Shown here: positions 1-7,200 of the stretch, piece after piece
Layout: the number at the start of each line of letters is the position of its first letter
Numbering within the stretch: position 1 is the first letter of the stretch
Source: Paracoccaceae bacterium
Lineage (GTDB): Bacteria > Pseudomonadota > Alphaproteobacteria > Rhodobacterales > Rhodobacteraceae
Direction of reading: 5' to 3'
Length of the DNA stretch: 18,133 nt
Assembly: GCA_007131465.1 (NCBI GenBank)
Contig: SLQN01000488.1
Span: forward strand, 1-18,133
The notes under the pieces: model-generated
Told to the model about the DNA's origin: nothing
Database searches by the model: none
What the model saw: the letters and a program-made list of their open reading frames with translations, nothing else
Made by a program: the position numbers and the translations under genes

Positions 1-756
1 CATATGGGCGGTGATCTTTTGCAGGCGTTCAATGCCGTAGCCGAGGACATTCCCGTCGTGGCCGTGATGGCAACCTTCCAGAAGCACCCGCAGGTGATCA
101 TCTCTCACCCCGGCGAGGCCGATACATGGGAAGAGCTGAAAGACCTGACCCTGTTCATCGGCGACAATGGCTTCACATCCTACTATCAGTGGATGATCTC
201 GGCCCATGGATTCACCGTCGAGCAGCGCCAGCCCTATACGTTCAACCCGGCCCCCTTTCTGGCGAATACCCGGACAGGCATGCAGGGCTTCCTGTCATCC
301 GAACCCTTCGCGATCCTGACAGAAGCCGGATTCATGCCAAATGTCTTCCTGATCGCGGATGCGGGTTATTCCACCTATGCCACCACGGTAGAGGTGATGC
401 AGTCCACCATCGACAACAGCCCCGAGGTGGTGGAATGTTTCGTCAATGGCTCGATCCTCGGCTGGTATAACTTCCTCTACGGCGACAACGAGGATGCCAT
501 CGCCATGATCCTTGAAGCCAACCCCGACATGACCCGCGACAAGGTCGATTTCGCCATCGAGATGATGATCGAGAACGGGATCGTGGACAGCGGCGATGCG
601 CTGGAACTGGGGATCGGCGCGATGACGCCCGAACAGGTCGAGGAGTTCTATACGGCGATGGTTGATGCTGGTGTGGTCGAGGCCGGGCTGGACTGGACAT
701 CTGCCGTGAATTTCGATTTCGTGAACAACGGTCTGGGGCTCGACCTGCGCCCGTAA
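1..756 (+). CDS. ABC transporter substrate-binding protein, NMT1/THI5-like (5'-truncated)
   Basis: This is the C-terminal part (about 250 residues visible) of a periplasmic solute-binding protein that would deliver a small molecule to the ATPase and permease encoded next. The frame is open to the left edge. The first ATG (base 4) is probably internal, because there is no signal peptide and the visible protein begins in mid-domain. The text resembles the NMT1/THI5/SsuA family: a stretch on the availability of the ligand (PVVAVMATFQKHPQVIISH), then an EELKDLT segment, and a C-terminal helical part with repeated acidic helices (about residues 150-225). Known members of this family bind thiamine-type pyrimidines, flavin precursors, sulfonates or nitriles, so the family alone does not fix the ligand. 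The ATPase gene follows after 29 bases. The transporter class is well supported. The heterocyclic ligand is an inference from the enzymes downstream. Confidence 0.85.
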   Translation, partial: HMGGDLLQAFNAVAEDIPVVAVMATFQKHPQVIISHPGEADTWEELKDLTLFIGDNGFTSYYQWMISAHGFTVEQRQPYTFNPAPFLANTRTGMQGFLSSEPFAILTEAGFMPNVFLIADAGYSTYATTVEVMQSTIDNSPEVVECFVNGSILGWYNFLYGDNEDAIAMILEANPDMTRDKVDFAIEMMIENGIVDSGDALELGIGAMTPEQVEEFYTAMVDAGVVEAGLDWTSAVNFDFVNNGLGLDLRP

Positions 757-785
757 CCGGGGCGCAGTGACGCGACGGAGATCTC

Positions 786-1568
786 ATGCAATCCCTGCCT
801 CTGGGCAAGCGCCCCCCCGTGCTGGACATGACCAATGTCACCAAGACCTTCAATGGTGATGTTGTGGCCCTGCGCGATATGAACCTCAACGTCAACAGCG
901 GTGATTTCATCTCGCTTCTGGGGCCGTCGGGATGCGGGAAATCCACAGCCCTGCGCCTGGTCGCGGGGCTGTCCACACCCAGCGCGGGGCGGATCACATG
1001 GGCGGGCGGGCAGTCCGAGAATGACCTTGGCGTGGTGTTTCAGGAACCCACGCTCATGCCTTGGGCGACAGTCGCGCAGAATGTGTGGCTGCCCTTCCGG
1101 CTCAAGGGGAAAAGCTACGCGTCCGTCAAGGACGAGGTGCTCGAAGCCCTGCGCCTTGTCGGGCTGGAGAAATTCCTCGACGCCTATCCGCGCGAATTGT
1201 CGGGCGGCATGAAGATGCGCGTGTCCATCGCGCGGGCGATGGTCACGAAGCCCCGCCTGATCCTGATGGATGAACCTTTCGCCGCCCTTGACGAGATCAC
1301 GCGCTTCCGGCTGAACAATGACCTTCTGACACTCAAGGCGAAGATCGGCTGCACCGTGATCTTCGTCACCCATTCGGTGTTTGAATCGGTCTTCCTGTCG
1401 GACCGGATCGTGATCATGGCCGCCCGGCCGGGCCGCGTGATCCGCGAGGTGAGTGTGGATGCCCCTTACCCGCGTGATGAGGAATTCCGCACGTCTGCGG
1501 ATTATGCGGCCCTGTGCCGCGAGGCGTCAAAAGCGTTGCAGGAAGCGATGGGAGAAGCGCACGCATGA
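786..1568 (+). CDS. ABC transporter ATP-binding protein (SsuB/TauB/ThiZ-like)
   Basis: A 260-aa cytoplasmic ATPase that powers import through the neighbouring permease. All nucleotide-binding elements are intact: Walker A GPSGCGKST (residues 46-54), Q-loop Gln86 in VVFQEPTLMPW, signature LSGGMKMR (138-145), Walker B LILMDEP with Asp162 and Glu163, D-loop AALDE, and switch His196. The LSGGM signature and the Q-loop EPTLMPW text are typical of the importer subfamily that works with NMT1/SsuA-type binding proteins (sulfonate, taurine, pyrimidine). The start ATG at 786 has a GGAG Shine-Dalgarno five bases upstream. The stop overlaps the permease start by 4 bases (ATGA), which indicates translational coupling. 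The length is normal for the family, and the substrate is unknown. Confidence 0.95.
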   Translation: MQSLPLGKRPPVLDMTNVTKTFNGDVVALRDMNLNVNSGDFISLLGPSGCGKSTALRLVAGLSTPSAGRITWAGGQSENDLGVVFQEPTLMPWATVAQNVWLPFRLKGKSYASVKDEVLEALRLVGLEKFLDAYPRELSGGMKMRVSIARAMVTKPRLILMDEPFAALDEITRFRLNNDLLTLKAKIGCTVIFVTHSVFESVFLSDRIVIMAARPGRVIREVSVDAPYPRDEEFRTSADYAALCREASKALQEAMGEAHA

Positions 1569-2413
1569 GCATTGCCGATAGACAACCGCTCTATGATGCC
1601 GATGACCTGCGCCGCCTGCGCGCCGCGCGGTTCGAACGCTTCGGGAAATGGCTGCTGCCGGTGGCCGTCATGATCGCCATGATCTGGTTCTGGGACCGTG
1701 TGGTGATGTGGAACAACATCCCGCATTTCATCCTGCCGCGCCCCGGTCTGGTGCTGGAAACGCTGATCAAGGACTGGGCGATGCTGTTTGATGCGTTGCT
1801 GGTCACGCTTCAGATCACGATGATGGCGCTGGCGGTGGCCGTTATCGGGGGGGTGGGGCTGGCGGTCTTGTTCACGCAAAGCCGTTTGATGGAAATGTCC
1901 TTCTACCCCTATGCCGTCATCATGCAGGTGACGCCTGTGGTCGCCATCGCGCCGCTGATCTTCATCTATGTCGACAACCGGACAGCGGGGCTTTTGCTGT
2001 GCGCCTGGCTGGTCGCGTTCTTTCCGGTGCTGGCCAATACCACGCTGGGGCTGAATTCGGCCGATCACAACCTGCGCGACCTCTTTCGCATCTATGGCGC
2101 GTCCCGCTGGCAGACGCTGCGCTACCTGCGTCTGCCCTCGGCGCTGCCCTATTTCCTGGGCGGTCTGCGCATTGCGGGCGGGCTTGCGCTGATCGGGGCG
2201 GTGGTGGCGGAATATGTGGCAGGCACGGGCGGCATCGGGTCTGGTCTGGCGTTTCGCATCCTTGAAGCAGGCTACCGGCTGAACATCCCGCGCATGTTCG
2301 CGGCCCTGATCCTGATCGCGGCAACGGGCGTCATCATCTTCGCGGGCCTGTCCTTCCTGAGCCACATGCTGTTGCGCAAATGGCATGAAAGCGCTGTGAA
2401 GCGCGAGACATGA
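1565..2413 (+). CDS. ABC transporter permease (BPD_transp_1 family)
   Basis: A 282-aa inner-membrane permease. The chosen ATG at 1565 overlaps the ATPase stop by 4 bases. An in-frame extension back to 1514 would add 17 polar residues inside the ATPase gene and is less likely. A cytoplasmic N-terminus of about 30 residues is followed by about six hydrophobic segments, the first near residues 30-45 (LLPVAVMIAMIWFW). The ATPase-contact EAA-type loop is visible as IYGASRWQTLRYLRLPSALP. This is the typical single-permease layout of the SsuC/ThiX group, which forms a homodimer in the membrane. Its stop overlaps the amidohydrolase start by 4 bases, so the importer is translated with the enzymes and most likely supplies their substrate. 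Confidence 0.94.
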   Translation: MSIADRQPLYDADDLRRLRAARFERFGKWLLPVAVMIAMIWFWDRVVMWNNIPHFILPRPGLVLETLIKDWAMLFDALLVTLQITMMALAVAVIGGVGLAVLFTQSRLMEMSFYPYAVIMQVTPVVAIAPLIFIYVDNRTAGLLLCAWLVAFFPVLANTTLGLNSADHNLRDLFRIYGASRWQTLRYLRLPSALPYFLGGLRIAGGLALIGAVVAEYVAGTGGIGSGLAFRILEAGYRLNIPRMFAALILIAATGVIIFAGLSFLSHMLLRKWHESAVKRET

Positions 2414-3684
2414 ACGATTTCCGGACCCTTCCCGCATCTGGCCCGTTCCGGCTGGAAAACATTACTATACCTGCCTGCCTGCTGGGGCAGGCGGGTGGAT
2501 TGATCCGCCATGCGCTGAGCGTTGACGGTGCCACGCTCTCTGATCGCCGCGATGTCCCCGCCATCGACATGGGCGGTGCGCTGGTGCTGCCCTGCTTCAT
2601 CGACATGCACACGCATCTGGACAAGGGCCATATCTGGCCGCGCAGCCCTAACCCCGATGGCAGTTTCATGGGCGCACTGACGACTGTGGGCGCGGACCGA
2701 GAGGCAAACTGGTCAGCAGAAGATGTGCGCAGCCGCATGGATTTCGCGCTGCGCTGTGCCTATGCGCATGGCACGCGCGCCATCCGAACGCATCTTGACA
2801 GCATCGCCCCGCAGGATGCGATTTCCTGGCCTGTGTTTTCTGAAATGCGCGAAAAATGGGCCGGGCGTATTGCCCTGCAAGGGGCGGCGCTTGCGGGTGT
2901 GGACAAGGTGGATATGGCGGGCGACTTTGCCCGCACCGCCGACATCGTGGCCGAACATGGCGGCGTGCTGGGGCTTGTCACCTATTCTGTGCCCGACCTG
3001 CGCGCGCAATTGCGCGGCTTTTTCAAGCTGGCAATGAATCGCGGGCTGGAGGTCGATTTTCACGCCGATGAAACCGGCGACCCCGCAGCCGCGACCCTGC
3101 GCATGATCGCCGAGACGGTGCTGGAGTTGGGCTATGACAAGCCCGTCACTGTGGGGCATTGCTGCGCGCTTGCTGTGCAGCCCGAGAGTGAGGCGCTGGA
3201 AACGCTGGATCTGGTGGCCAAGGCGGGGATCAACATCGTCTCGCTGCCCATGTGCAACATGTATCTGCAAGACCGCAGCCCCGGGCGCACCCCCCGCTGG
3301 CGCGGCGTGACGCTTGTGCATGAAATGAAGGCACGCGGCATCAATGTCGCTTTCGCCTCCGACAACACGCGCGACCCGTTTTATGCGTATGGCGATCTCG
3401 ACATGGTTGAGGTGCTGCGCGAGGCGACACGCATCGCGCATCTGGACCATTCCGACCCGGACTGGCCCGACGCTTTCCTTGCCAACCCCGCCCGTGCGTG
3501 CAGCCTTGATGCGCCCAGCCTTGCCCCCGGCGCACCCGCCGATCTGGTGATCCTGCGCGCGCGGTCCTGGACCGAGGCGCTGGCCCGCCCACAATCCGAC
3601 CGCATCGTGTTGCGCGCGGGCCGCGCCATTGACCGCACGCTGCCCGATTACGCCGAACTCGACCATCTGATGAGGACGCCATGA
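2410..3684 (+). CDS. Cytosine deaminase-like amidohydrolase
   Basis: A 424-aa metal-dependent hydrolase of the amidohydrolase superfamily, closest in motifs to CodA/TrzA-type deaminases, which remove an amino group from a heterocyclic ring. The metal and catalytic positions can be read by eye: His67 and His69 in MHTHLDKGH, His218 and Glu221 in DFHADETGD, His250 in TVGHC, and Asp318 in ASDNTRDPF. These match E. coli CodA His61/His63/His214/Glu217/His246/Asp313 in order and spacing. Differences suggest another substrate: no FPQEG-like stretch is seen where CodA carries its substrate-binding Gln, and the residue after the metal Asp is Asn319, where CodA has Asp. There is no signal peptide, so it should be cytoplasmic. 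It overlaps both neighbours by 4 bases. Deamination or ring opening of an imported N-heterocycle is an inference. The fold is nearly certain, the substrate is not. Confidence 0.88.
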   Translation: MNDFRTLPASGPFRLENITIPACLLGQAGGLIRHALSVDGATLSDRRDVPAIDMGGALVLPCFIDMHTHLDKGHIWPRSPNPDGSFMGALTTVGADREANWSAEDVRSRMDFALRCAYAHGTRAIRTHLDSIAPQDAISWPVFSEMREKWAGRIALQGAALAGVDKVDMAGDFARTADIVAEHGGVLGLVTYSVPDLRAQLRGFFKLAMNRGLEVDFHADETGDPAAATLRMIAETVLELGYDKPVTVGHCCALAVQPESEALETLDLVAKAGINIVSLPMCNMYLQDRSPGRTPRWRGVTLVHEMKARGINVAFASDNTRDPFYAYGDLDMVEVLREATRIAHLDHSDPDWPDAFLANPARACSLDAPSLAPGAPADLVILRARSWTEALARPQSDRIVLRAGRAIDRTLPDYAELDHLMRTP

Positions 3685-5081
3685 CCCCCAATGTCGCTGC
3701 TGCCAAAGCCGCCCTGTCGCATCTGGAGTTGGACGAAAACCCCGTCTCCATCCGCGCCAAGAGCCGCGATTTCTTCTGGTATTCGCCAGTCCTGAAGGCC
3801 CGGATGGACCATCTGGAGGGCGAATTCGTCGTGGCCCCCAGGGACGAGGCCGAGGTGATCGAGGTGCTGAAAACCTGCTACGCGCTTGACGTTCCGGTGA
3901 CGACGCGCGGGGCAGGCACCGGCAATTACGGGCAAGCCATGCCGATGGCGGGCGGCTGCATCCTGCACATGAAGAACATGGCCGCCGTGAAGGCGGTGCA
4001 TCCGGGGCGCGTGATCGTGGAGCCGGGCTGCCTGCTGAAAGATGTGGACGCGGCCTGCAAGGAACACTCGGGGCAGGAATTGCGCATGTTCTCCAGCACA
4101 TGGGCCACGGCCACCATCGGGGGGTTTGTCGCTGGTGGCTCGGGCGGGATCGGGTCATGCACATGGGGCTCCTTGCGCGACCTTGGCAACATCATCCGCC
4201 TGCGTGTGGTGACGATGGAGGAAGAGCCGCGCGTGCTGGAATTCCGCGGCGAGGAACTGGCCCGCGTCAGCCATGCTTACGGCACAAACGGCATCATAAC
4301 CGAGCTGGAAATGCCGCTTGCGCCTGCCTATGACTGGGTCGGGCTGTTCGTGGCGTTCGACGATTTTGACGCGGCGCTGGCCTATGCAGAGGAGCTGGCC
4401 AATCAGGACGGTATCCTGATCAAGATCGCAAGCCTCTATGAAGCGCCTACCGCGCATAGCTATTTCCAGCGCGTGGCCCCTTACGTGAGCGAGGGCACGC
4501 ATCTCGTGGGGCTGATGGTCGCGCCGCAGTCGATGGACGGGTTCGAGACCTTCACCGCCCGCCGCCCCGCCGCAAAGATCATCTACCAGTCCGGCGCGAG
4601 CGACTGGGTGCGCGACCCCGGCCCGGTGTTTGAATATGGCTGGAACCACACCACGTTGCGCGCGCTGAAGGTCGACCCAAAGGTCACCTATCTGCAAGTG
4701 CGCTATGGCTACCCGACCCATGCCGAGAAGGTGCGCGCGATGCGGCAGGCGCTATCGCCGGAAGTGCTTCAACATCTGGAAGTCATCCGCGAGGAGGGCA
4801 AGGTCATGTTCGCAGGCCTCAGCCTCGTGAAATTCACGACCGAGGAACGTCTGGACGAGATCGTGCGCCTGCACGAGGACGCAGGCTGCATGATCTTCAA
4901 CCCGCACCGTTTCACCCTGGAGGAAGGCGGCCGTCAGACCGTGGATGACCGGCAACTGGCCTTCAAGCGCGAGGCAGACCCAAAGGGCCTTCTGAACCCC
5001 GGCAAGATGATCGCCTGGGATGACCCGGCCTGGAAGTTCGAGCGAATCTATGACTATCGCGGAAGGACTGCCGCTGAATGA
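3681..5081 (+). CDS. FAD-binding oxidase/dehydrogenase, GlcD/VAO family
   Basis: A 466-aa flavoprotein of the FAD_binding_4 (vanillyl-alcohol oxidase/PCMH) type, like the glycolate oxidase GlcD subunit and D-lactate dehydrogenases. The N-terminal FAD domain spans about residues 45-220, with the PP-loop RGAGTGNYGQ at 76-85 and the second FAD-contact stretch TIGGFVAGGSGG at 146-157. The C-terminal substrate domain ends in the canonical ADPKGLLNPGKM (432-443). The PP-loop lacks the His that carries covalent 8-alpha-FAD in some relatives, so FAD is probably non-covalent. Members oxidise 2-hydroxyacids, alcohols or amines and pass electrons to quinone, cytochrome or oxygen. No iron-sulfur (GlcF) partner gene is adjacent. 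It overlaps the genes on both sides by 4 bases. Its role in this pathway is unknown, possibly oxidation of a hydroxylated intermediate. Confidence 0.9.
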   Translation: MTPNVAAAKAALSHLELDENPVSIRAKSRDFFWYSPVLKARMDHLEGEFVVAPRDEAEVIEVLKTCYALDVPVTTRGAGTGNYGQAMPMAGGCILHMKNMAAVKAVHPGRVIVEPGCLLKDVDAACKEHSGQELRMFSSTWATATIGGFVAGGSGGIGSCTWGSLRDLGNIIRLRVVTMEEEPRVLEFRGEELARVSHAYGTNGIITELEMPLAPAYDWVGLFVAFDDFDAALAYAEELANQDGILIKIASLYEAPTAHSYFQRVAPYVSEGTHLVGLMVAPQSMDGFETFTARRPAAKIIYQSGASDWVRDPGPVFEYGWNHTTLRALKVDPKVTYLQVRYGYPTHAEKVRAMRQALSPEVLQHLEVIREEGKVMFAGLSLVKFTTEERLDEIVRLHEDAGCMIFNPHRFTLEEGGRQTVDDRQLAFKREADPKGLLNPGKMIAWDDPAWKFERIYDYRGRTAAE

Positions 5082-5659
5082 CGCGTGCGCTGGTCCTTTT
5101 TGCCCATCCCTGCCCGGAAAGTTTCTCCGCCGCATTGCATCGCGAGGTGGTGGAGAAACTGACCGCGCGTGGGTGGGAGGTGGATGATTGCGACCTGAAT
5201 GCCGAAGGCTTCTCGCCCGTGCTGACGGAAGCAGAGCGGCGCGGCTATCATGAGGTCGGCCCCAATCTGGCCCCCGTCGCACGCTATGTCGAACGCCTGC
5301 GTGCCGCACAGGCGCTGGTGCTGGTCTTTCCCGTCTGGAATTTCGGTTATCCGGCTATCCTCAAGGGGTTTTTCGACCGCGTGTTCCTGCCCGGCGTGTC
5401 CTTCCGGCTGGAAGAGGGCAAGGTCATGCCCAACCTGACCCATATTCGCAAGCTGGCCGCTGTCACCACCTATGGCGGCACGCGGATGCGCGCCATCCTT
5501 GCGGGTGACCCGCCGCGCCATGTCGTCAAGCGCGCGCTCTGGCATGTGACGCGGCCCGAGAAATTGCGCTATCTTGCGTTGTATGACATGAACCGCGCGT
5601 CAGATGCCGCCCGCACAGGGTTTCTGGCCCGCGTGGGCCGCGAGATGGAGGGGCTTTGA
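5078..5659 (+). CDS. Flavodoxin-fold NAD(P)H oxidoreductase (Flavodoxin_2), copy 1
   Basis: A 193-aa protein of the KefF/MdaB/YwrO-like NAD(P)H:quinone oxidoreductase family, cytoplasmic and FMN- or FAD-binding. Visible landmarks are the N-terminal phosphate-binding strand-loop LVLFAHPCPESFSAAL (about 5-20), and the central VFPVWNFGYPAILKGFFDRVF (about 83-103), a family hallmark. The glycine-rich TTYGGTRMR (about 130) lies where the isoalloxazine ring is bound. These enzymes use NAD(P)H for two-electron reduction of quinones, nitro or azo groups, or other flavins. The ATGA start overlaps the FAD oxidase stop. The next gene is a clear paralogue, so the pair may act as a heterodimer or catalyse successive reductions. 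A supporting role as flavin reductase for a partner enzyme is possible but unproven. Confidence 0.9.
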   Translation: MTRALVLFAHPCPESFSAALHREVVEKLTARGWEVDDCDLNAEGFSPVLTEAERRGYHEVGPNLAPVARYVERLRAAQALVLVFPVWNFGYPAILKGFFDRVFLPGVSFRLEEGKVMPNLTHIRKLAAVTTYGGTRMRAILAGDPPRHVVKRALWHVTRPEKLRYLALYDMNRASDAARTGFLARVGREMEGL

Positions 5660-6285
5660 TGCGTGCGCTGGTCGTCTATTGTCACCCCGACCCGGCCAGT
5701 TTTACCGCCGCGATCCGTGATCTGGTGCTGGCGCGGCTGGAAGACGCGGGCGCGGAAACCCGGCTGCATGATCTTTACGCAGATGAATTCGCGCCGGGGC
5801 TGAGCCGCGCCGAATGGCAGGGCTATCTGAACAGCCCGGAGAATCGCGCGCCTGTCGCGCAGGCCGCCGACGATCTGGACTGGTGCGATACGCTGATCTT
5901 CGTCTATCCGACATGGTGGTACGGGCTGCCTGCGCTGCTGAAAGGCTGGCTCGACCGGGTGCTGCTGCCTGATCTGGCGTTCCTGATGCCCGACAGGATG
6001 AATCGGACCATCCGTCCCGGGCTGACCCATATCACACGGCTGGGGGTGTTCACGACCTGCGGGGCCAGCCGCTGGCTGACCCTGTTTGTCGGTGCGCCAG
6101 GCAAGCGCACGCTTCTGCGCGGGGTCAGGCTTTTGTGCGCCAAACGCTGCCGCACGGCCTTTGCCGCGCATTACCTGATGGACAGTTCTACCCCTGCCAG
6201 CCGCAATGCGCATCTGGTCCGCGTGGGCCGCGCAATGGACCGCCTGACCGGCGCACGGCCCCAGACACGACAGGCCACCGCATGA
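5659..6285 (+). CDS. Flavodoxin-fold NAD(P)H oxidoreductase (Flavodoxin_2), copy 2
   Basis: A 208-aa paralogue of the preceding gene. Both begin with RALV, then HPxPxSF, and both carry the family core, here VYPTWWYGLPALLKGWLDRVLLP (about residues 83-105). The predicted flavin loop reads TTCGASRW in place of TTYGGTRM, which puts a Cys near the flavin, so the two copies have diverged around the active site. The start is taken at ATG 5659, sharing one base with the upstream stop (TGATG). A TTG one codon earlier is the alternative. The stop overlaps the next gene by 4 bases. A local tandem duplication kept inside a coupled operon suggests distinct or complementary roles. The reaction is not determined. 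Confidence 0.88.
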   Translation: MRALVVYCHPDPASFTAAIRDLVLARLEDAGAETRLHDLYADEFAPGLSRAEWQGYLNSPENRAPVAQAADDLDWCDTLIFVYPTWWYGLPALLKGWLDRVLLPDLAFLMPDRMNRTIRPGLTHITRLGVFTTCGASRWLTLFVGAPGKRTLLRGVRLLCAKRCRTAFAAHYLMDSSTPASRNAHLVRVGRAMDRLTGARPQTRQATA

Positions 6286-7193
6286 CCATCCCCGTCCTCG
6301 ATTGGGCCGAAAATGCCACCGATCCGCTGGGCTTTGCCGCGCGGCTGGGGGCCGTATGCCGCGAGACAGGCTTCTTCCTGCTTTCGAACCACGGCATCCC
6401 GGACCGGCACATTTCCGATGTCTTCGCGCAGGCTGCCCATCTTTTCGCCCTGCCCGAATCCGCCAAGCGCCCGCTTTCCATCGCCACCAATCCGCATAAT
6501 CGCGGCTGGGCCTACATGGGTTCGGAATCGCTGGATGAAACTTCTGGGCTGAGCGACCGCAAGGAGGCCTTCAACATCGGCCTCGACCTGGCGCCCGATG
6601 ATCCGCGCGTGCTGGCGGGCGCGCCGTTTCGCGGCGTCAACCTGTGGCCCGACCTGCCGGGTTTTCGCGCCACGATGCTGGAGTACTTCGACGCGGTCTG
6701 GGGTCTGGGCGTGGCGCTGTTGCAGCCCGTGGCGCGTGACCTTGGCGTGCCGCCCGACCATTTCGCGCCGCATTTCACCGCGCCCATGGCGACGCTGCGC
6801 CTGCTGTCCTATCCGGCCGCCAGCGGCGCGGAGGGTGAGATCGGCGCGGGCGCGCATACCGATTACGGCGCGCTGACGCTGCTGCTGACCGATGGGGCAC
6901 CGGGCCTGCAGGTGCGCCCGCGCGGGCGCGACTGGCAGGATGTGCCGCATATGCCCGGTGCATTCATCGTCAATATCGGCGATTGCCTGATGCGCTGGAC
7001 CAATGACATCTATGTCTCGACCCCGCACCGCGTTCTGCCCCCGCCGCGCGCGCGTCAGTCGGTTGCGTTCTTCCTAGACCCCAACCCCGATGCGCTGGTC
7101 ACGGCGCTGCCGGGCACAGGGGCGGCAAAGTATCCGGCAGTCACCGGCGCGGAATATCTGCAATCGCGCCTTTCGGCCACCTACAGCACATGA
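6282..7193 (+). CDS. Isopenicillin-N-synthase-like Fe(II)/2-oxoglutarate dioxygenase
   Basis: A 303-aa non-heme iron oxygenase. The N-terminal DIOX_N domain is marked by ETGFFLLSNHGIP (28-40). The catalytic 2OG-Fe(II) domain holds the facial triad His192-x-Asp194 (in AHTDYGALTLL) and His249 (in STPHRV), followed by the 2-oxoglutarate-binding Arg258-x-Ser260. All essential residues are present, so it should be active. Family members hydroxylate or desaturate small molecules. The eukaryotic thymine 7-hydroxylase that oxidises the methyl group of thymine belongs to the same superfamily, which makes a methylated pyrimidine a reasonable guess here. The start at 6282 overlaps the upstream stop by 4 bases. 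Longer upstream in-frame starts would run far into the reductase gene and are rejected. The substrate is inferred only. Confidence 0.92.
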   Translation: MTIPVLDWAENATDPLGFAARLGAVCRETGFFLLSNHGIPDRHISDVFAQAAHLFALPESAKRPLSIATNPHNRGWAYMGSESLDETSGLSDRKEAFNIGLDLAPDDPRVLAGAPFRGVNLWPDLPGFRATMLEYFDAVWGLGVALLQPVARDLGVPPDHFAPHFTAPMATLRLLSYPAASGAEGEIGAGAHTDYGALTLLLTDGAPGLQVRPRGRDWQDVPHMPGAFIVNIGDCLMRWTNDIYVSTPHRVLPPPRARQSVAFFLDPNPDALVTALPGTGAAKYPAVTGAEYLQSRLSATYST

Positions 7194-7200
7194 GGGATTG

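Noticed and set aside
2713..4164. A 483-codon minus-strand open frame across the amidohydrolase/FAD oxidase junction
   Set aside because: It crosses two clear plus-strand genes and has low-complexity Arg/Pro-rich text.
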